Shown in pieces: positions 59,535 to 64,000 of a stretch of 64,000 nt of DNA. The translations under genes and the position numbers were made by a program. Numbering within the stretch: position 1 is the first letter of the stretch; every line of letters begins with the position of its first letter. This stretch comes from Petrosia ficiformis (lineage: Eukaryota > Porifera > Demospongiae > Haplosclerida > Petrosiidae), in contig OX345651.1 in assembly GCA_947044365.1 (NCBI GenBank), forward strand, positions 842,926 through 906,925. The letters are read 5' to 3'. The notes below the pieces were generated by a model that had not been told where the DNA came from, did not search any database, and saw only the letters and a list, made by a program, of their open reading frames with translations.

Positions 59535-60915
59535 TTTCTAAGACTCTGTAACCAGCCCCTCCCTCCGGCTTCCTTGGGCCATGGGCGCGCCCGGGAATTT
59601 TATTCCTGTGCACACTATTCGGTAGTCGCACAAACTGATGGTCGCTTCTAGGAATTGAAATATTTAGGAGACTTTAAAATCATTTATTGGTCATAGCATT
59701 TCAAAAGTTATTATCAAAGAAATGAACTTCTGGAACAATATTAATTTGTGGCAATATTAGAACATACAAGAAGAATTACGAGAAAGATATTATGACTTCC
59801 AGGGATCAAGGGATTTTTAATAGTCTGTAATCCAATTACAAGAGTTGTATCAAACTATATATATGCTGATATTAGAAGCAATGGAAAGTCAACACTTAGT
59901 TTGATATTTCATTCTAATGGTCCAATAAACACTCATGGATGTATGATGTTCATTATCAAAGATGCCTTAAGTGGTATGATTGAAAAGAGATATATAATTC
60001 ATCATGAAATCACGTGCTGTTTCTAGGTAACTGCTGCCATAAGACTTCATACAATGATGTATTATTATATATAAAATATATGCCTCAGGAGTGTAATAAG
60101 GAATTTGTAGGATTTCCTTTGGTTTTCAATTACAGACCACATCTATAGCTTTTATTAATCAGTTGTTAGCCAAACAGAATTCATGCAGTGCATGTTATAA
60201 TAGCATTCAGTATGGGTACAGGAACCACAAGGCCTGATGTCTCTTAAATATTTGAAATATAATAATAATTGCATGATTGTCTTATGATGACTAATGCGCC
60301 TAATATAATGGTAGTTTCTATAATTATGTATATAGCTATTTGTTACTATAAATATAAACGCCTCATCCCAACCCTAGCAATCATATTGATATAGTTTCTG
60401 AGTGTAACTTTCAAAACTGCAAATGTATGATGTAATGCAATGACTGTTATATGAAGTGCAAGGGAGGGGCACATCCCTTGTGAGATCAACAATTGGGTGG
60501 CATGACATCTCTAAGCTTCACTTTTTTTCTGTTTCTGAATTTTGCGAGTCATGCTAACCATCATTTAATTGATCTTCTGATTAAAACTTAAGTGTACAAA
60601 TAAAGGATTCATAATCAGCATTAACTGGAGCCAACTACAAACATCTTCCCTTTTATACACATACCCTCGTTATGACCTATCATGTACATTAGCAACAAAG
60701 GAGGAGTTTCATACATTGTTTTCTGCCTATAAGGAAGTGGTAATCACTGGCCTTGAAATGTTCTTAGTTATATATAACAGTTATTTATAAAACGAGACAA
60801 AAGGCCGGCCCTGACAGATACTTAATTTGAGACATAATGTCATAAATAACATGACAGTAATAAATAATAATTATATGCATGTTTCAAATGACCTTTCAAA
60901 AGATAATTTTAATAT
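59535..60915. other. Intergenic region caspase-2 / sulfotransferase
   Basis: Starts with the caspase 5' flank, which has a GC-rich patch (atgggcgcgcccgggaattt). 60006-60915 is the 3' flank of the sulfotransferase and is duplicated at 62850-63797. No other gene seen. Confidence 0.6.
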
Positions 60916-60918
60916 TCA
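60006..60918. repeat. Tandem duplication of sulfotransferase 3' flank, unit 1
   Basis: gctgtttctaggtaactgct ... aagacttcatacaatgatgt and, downstream, ggccctgacagata and cataaagaacaccaact match 62850-63800 in the same order with many indels. Confidence 0.88.
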
Positions 60919-61884
60919 TAAAGAACACCAACTATAACTGACAGCAGCTAGGTGACAAAAATTCTCTGCATGTGGTTTTAAGAACTTCGTCAGTTTGTTC
61001 AGAGTACTGTTTGATAAATTCGGATGAGGCCTACCCTTATTTTTTTTCATACATTTAGGCTCTTTCTCTTCGGGATTTGTAATCCAACAGTAGAAACCTT
61101 TTTGTTTATTGAAAACGAACATACTATTATTGAAGTAATGTGGAACATTTACAAACGTCTCGAGTTTATAAAGTAGAGGAACTGGATTAGTACTCAACTC
61201 ATCACCATTCACAACATATATCTCTTTTCGATCAAACCACTTAAGCCATCTTTGATAATGAACATCATAAATGCTACCATCTATCGAAATAAAGTGAGTG
61301 TTTATTGTACCATTAGAATAAAATAACTTATCTTCAATACTACCAGGTACTGGCTGTCTGTGATCCGATTTCCATTCAAGATAGTCTGACACAGTTCTAG
61401 TAATTGGATTGCGTACTATTAAAATCAGTCTCACATCCCTTGATCCCCGGAAGTCATAAATTCTTTTTGGTACTTCTGGAACTGTGAAATATAGAGGAGA
61501 TTTTTCAATTGTCAATTCATTTTTTTTGGTCATTGGCATTTTGTTAAGATACCATGTTAAACCACGTTCAAAATTTTTATCAAAGAAACAGACCTCTCGT
61601 ATATCAGGACGCTTGATCAATGGATGTGAGCTTAACATTGCAATTAAAGCTCCTGTTCCACTTTTTCTGGTGCCAATAATAATAATAGATGGAAATCTTT
61701 TCTTTAGCTCCACTTGCAAAAATGATAAATTTTCTGCCTTGATAAAAATAGTTGTACTTCCAATTTTACTGTGTGGCGGCATCTCATGAAATGATTTGCT
61801 ACCATTTTGCCAAACATACACCATAGAACACACAAGAATTACTATGAAAGCGAGAAAGATCTTATTCCGAGAGGAGATCATCAC
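60916..61884 (-). CDS. Heparan sulfate glucosamine 3-O-sulfotransferase-like, type II membrane protein
   Basis: Single-exon 322-aa protein. It transfers sulfate from PAPS to the 3-OH of glucosamine in heparan sulfate, in the Golgi. A short cytoplasmic tail precedes a membrane anchor at residues 9-25 (IFLAFIVILVCSMVYVW). The 5'-phosphosulfate loop is IIIIGTRKSGTGALIAML (67-84), the probable catalytic Glu is in REVCFFD (96-102), IEKSPLYF lies at 126-133, and the 3'-phosphate motif is LIVRNPITRTVSDYLE (155-170). The substrate/disulfide region KGFYCW ... KCMKKNKGRPHPNLS (262-291) is the 3-OST signature with its paired cysteines. Potential N-glycosylation sites are present. A neighbouring paralogue begins downstream at 63798. 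Family-level call is firm; the isoform is not assigned. Confidence 0.95.
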   Translation of the reverse strand: MMISSRNKIFLAFIVILVCSMVYVWQNGSKSFHEMPPHSKIGSTTIFIKAENLSFLQVELKKRFPSIIIIGTRKSGTGALIAMLSSHPLIKRPDIREVCFFDKNFERGLTWYLNKMPMTKKNELTIEKSPLYFTVPEVPKRIYDFRGSRDVRLILIVRNPITRTVSDYLEWKSDHRQPVPGSIEDKLFYSNGTINTHFISIDGSIYDVHYQRWLKWFDRKEIYVVNGDELSTNPVPLLYKLETFVNVPHYFNNSMFVFNKQKGFYCWITNPEEKEPKCMKKNKGRPHPNLSNSTLNKLTKFLKPHAENFCHLAAVSYSWCSL

Positions 61885-62210
61885 GGAGATAAGTAACAGT
61901 TATAACACACCCCCTTCCAGCGCATTATCGTGTATCACGCGAAATAATATTCATATATAATCCCAAGGGATTATCAGAGTGCGGTAGGTTTGGGTCCCAC
62001 CTAACCTTGTTCGCATGCTTTTTGAGTTTTGGCATCCCTACATCTTTAATTTTTATTGAAAATGTTTTTTATTCTTATTAATTTTATTTCTTTATTTATT
62101 TTAAATAATGCATTATATAAATAAATTGTTATTGTACAGAATTAAAGTGATCACGAATAAGAATAATAGAAAATAAAATAAAATATAATATGTATATAAT
62201 AATAAAGTAG
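61885..62210. other. Upstream flank of sulfotransferase-1, no gene
   Basis: AT-rich sequence with runs of ttattt and ataata; nothing coding seen. 62100-62210 is nearly pure A/T. Confidence 0.5.
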
Positions 62211-62509
62211 TAACAACTAGCTATACAGCAGAGGGAACGCGACCCTCTGATGCAGCTAGTTCAATGTTTAGTTCATTGACTGGGTGGTGGCAAGAGGATC
62301 TGCTTCCACGGATGCATAGGATGGCAGAGCAGAGGATTGCAAATGATAGGCGACAGCGATTCCACCCCATGATAACTGGGTATACTTTTTCTCCTTCCGA
62401 GATATTCCGTCTGCTAATCTCTTATAAAACGTTGTCACGACCCATTCCTCCTGTTGCTGAAAGGGGTGTGAAAGGTCAAAGTAATCAAGTGTATATCATT
62501 TTTATATAA
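62211..62509 (+). pseudogene. Open coding-like fragment of unknown origin
   Basis: Open from about 62214: SDAASSMFSSLTGWWQEDLL, then HRMAEQRIANDRRQRFHPMI and GYTFSPSEIFRLLISYKTLS. GC content and codon use look coding compared with the AT-rich surroundings. No intron borders or start are convincing and I do not recognise the protein. It lies between the two sulfotransferase copies and may be a processed or transposon-carried fragment. Confidence 0.35.
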
Positions 62510-63797
62510 CACATCCCTACCAGATCTGCCCATGTCAATGTTACTGACTGACTACTGTGCTGCAGTCTGCAGCATTAATTAACCAACCATTGTTATTAAT
62601 CATTACTATGAGGTGGGGGCTGAGGGGGCTACAGTCTCTCTATTTTGCCAGATTGGGGGACAGACCAGTACCCACTTCCACCTCCCAATATTTTAATTAA
62701 TGTGGTAGGCATAATTGTCACAGACAATTATTTCGGTGCAACACTAAACGCTTGAATTTATGCTGGTCTTTTTTTTAGTTAAATATACGTACAGTACACC
62801 ACAAGGTCAATTTACATATCATTAGTTCTGATGGTTCATTATGGTTGTTGTCATGGAATCATGTGCTGTTTCTAAGTAACTGCTGCCATAAGACTTCATA
62901 CAATGATGTATTATCAGAAATAACATAATTATTATATATTATATATATATATAATTATATATAATTATATATATATATATATATAATGTATATATATTAT
63001 ATATATAATTATATGCCTCAGGAATTTGTAGGATTTCCTTTGCATTCTTGAAGACCACATACTGAGGATTCTATATGTAAACTTTTATTAATAATAAAAT
63101 TTAGTTGTTAACCAAACAGAATTCATGCAGTGCTTGCATGCAATACAGGTACAGGAACCACAAAGCCTGATGTCTCTCTTAATGTTTGACATAATTTTAT
63201 AATTGCATGATTGTCTTATGATGACTAATGCTCCTAATATAATGGTATAGTTTCTATATGTATATATATATATATAATAGCCATTTGTTACTATAAATAG
63301 AAATGCCTTTGAATATAAAACCACACCCCAACCCTAACAATCATAATAGTAGTGTAGCTTTCAAAACTGCAAATGTATGATGTAATGCACATCCCTTGTG
63401 AGATAAACAGTTGGGTGGCATGAAATCTCTAACTGTTTCTGACTTGTGTGGGTCATGCTAATCATCAGTTAATTGATCTTCTGATTTAGACTTAAGTATA
63501 CAAATAAACGATTCATAATCAGCATTAGCTGGAGCCCCAACTGCAAACATCTTCCTTTTCATACACATACCGTCTTCATGTATAAGCACTGGCATTGAAA
63601 TGTTCTTAGTTATATATAACAGTTATTTATAAAACTAGACAAAGTTAACAGCCGGCCCTGACAGATACGTAATTTGAGACACAATCTCTTAAATAACATG
63701 ACAGTAATAAATAATAATTATATACATGATAATAACATACTAACGTTTCAAATGATGAACAAAATTTTCAAAAGATAATAATAATAAATTTTATTAT
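62510..63797. other. Intergenic region between sulfotransferase copies
   Basis: 62850-63797 is the second unit of the 3'-flank duplication. 62935-63012 is an (AT)n tract. No gene seen. Confidence 0.6.
62935..63012. repeat. (AT)n / atataatt microsatellite
   Basis: Pure A/T palindromic run; the counterpart near 60060 is only about 20 bp. Confidence 0.92.
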
Positions 63798-64000
63798 TCA
63801 TAAAGAACACCAACTAAAATTGACAGCAGCTAGGTGACAAAAATTCTCTGCATGTGGTTTTAAGAACTTCGTCAGTTTGTTCAGAGTACTGTTTGATAAA
63901 TTCGGATGAGGCCTACCTTTACCTTTACTCATACAGTTAGGTTCTTTCTCTCCAGAACTTGTAACCCAACAGTAGAAACCTTTTTGTTTATTGAAAACGA
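63798..64000 (-). CDS. Second heparan sulfate 3-O-sulfotransferase-like gene, C-terminal part only
   Basis: About 67 codons from the window edge to the stop at 63798-63800. They read FNKQKGFYCW, then a cysteine-containing GKGRPHPNLSNSTLNKLTKF and FCHLAAVNFSWCSL, nearly identical to the C-terminus of the gene at 60916. The region between the paired cysteines is the most diverged. The rest lies beyond the right edge. Confidence 0.93.
   Translation of the reverse strand, partial: VFNKQKGFYCWVTSSGEKEPNCMSKGKGRPHPNLSNSTLNKLTKFLKPHAENFCHLAAVNFSWCSL

Overview
This is an animal nuclear genome window. It is AT-rich by eye, holds multi-exon genes with GT-AG introns, and carries many DNA-transposon remnants, MITEs, minisatellites and microsatellites. 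Four conserved animal gene families are readable: MON1 (vesicle fusion), TTLL12 (tubulin-tyrosine-ligase-like), an effector-type caspase with an N-terminal death-fold-like region, and a heparan-sulfate 3-O-sulfotransferase. Dense small introns and nested TE debris suggest an early-branching marine invertebrate; a demosponge is my best guess, by inference only.

Layout. 1-4800: no gene found, only minisatellites and dispersed repeats. 4813-11806 (-): MON1, 12 exons placed, C-terminus beyond the left edge. It is head-to-head with TTLL12 across 118 bp (11807-11924). 11925-29746 (+): a complete 13-exon TTLL12 (654 aa predicted). Its intron 3 holds a broken hAT transposase, a BEN-like gene on the minus strand, a divergent Ser/Pro-rich gene, a stray copy of TTLL12 exon 3 and a small single-pass membrane ORF. 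31126-32467 (-): a caspase missing its N-terminal exon. 33371-59262 repeats almost everything from 12069 to 33369: a TTLL12 copy without exon 1 (33936-55894) and a full caspase (57007-59534). 59535-64000: two tandem sulfotransferase genes on the minus strand, the second cut by the window edge.

The main event is a tandem duplication of about 21 kb whose junction can be placed to the base (33369-33371). It joins caspase exon 1 to TTLL12 intron 1. The result is two reciprocally headless genes back to back at the junction: caspase-1 running left and TTLL12-2 running right. All other splice sites and reading frames survive in both copies. Later events separate the copies: a tRNA-derived SINE only in copy 1, several kb of nested DNA transposons only in intron 3 of copy 2, and expanded or contracted microsatellites.

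Reading frames and splice sites were worked out by hand. Family names rest on recognised motifs, not on a database search.
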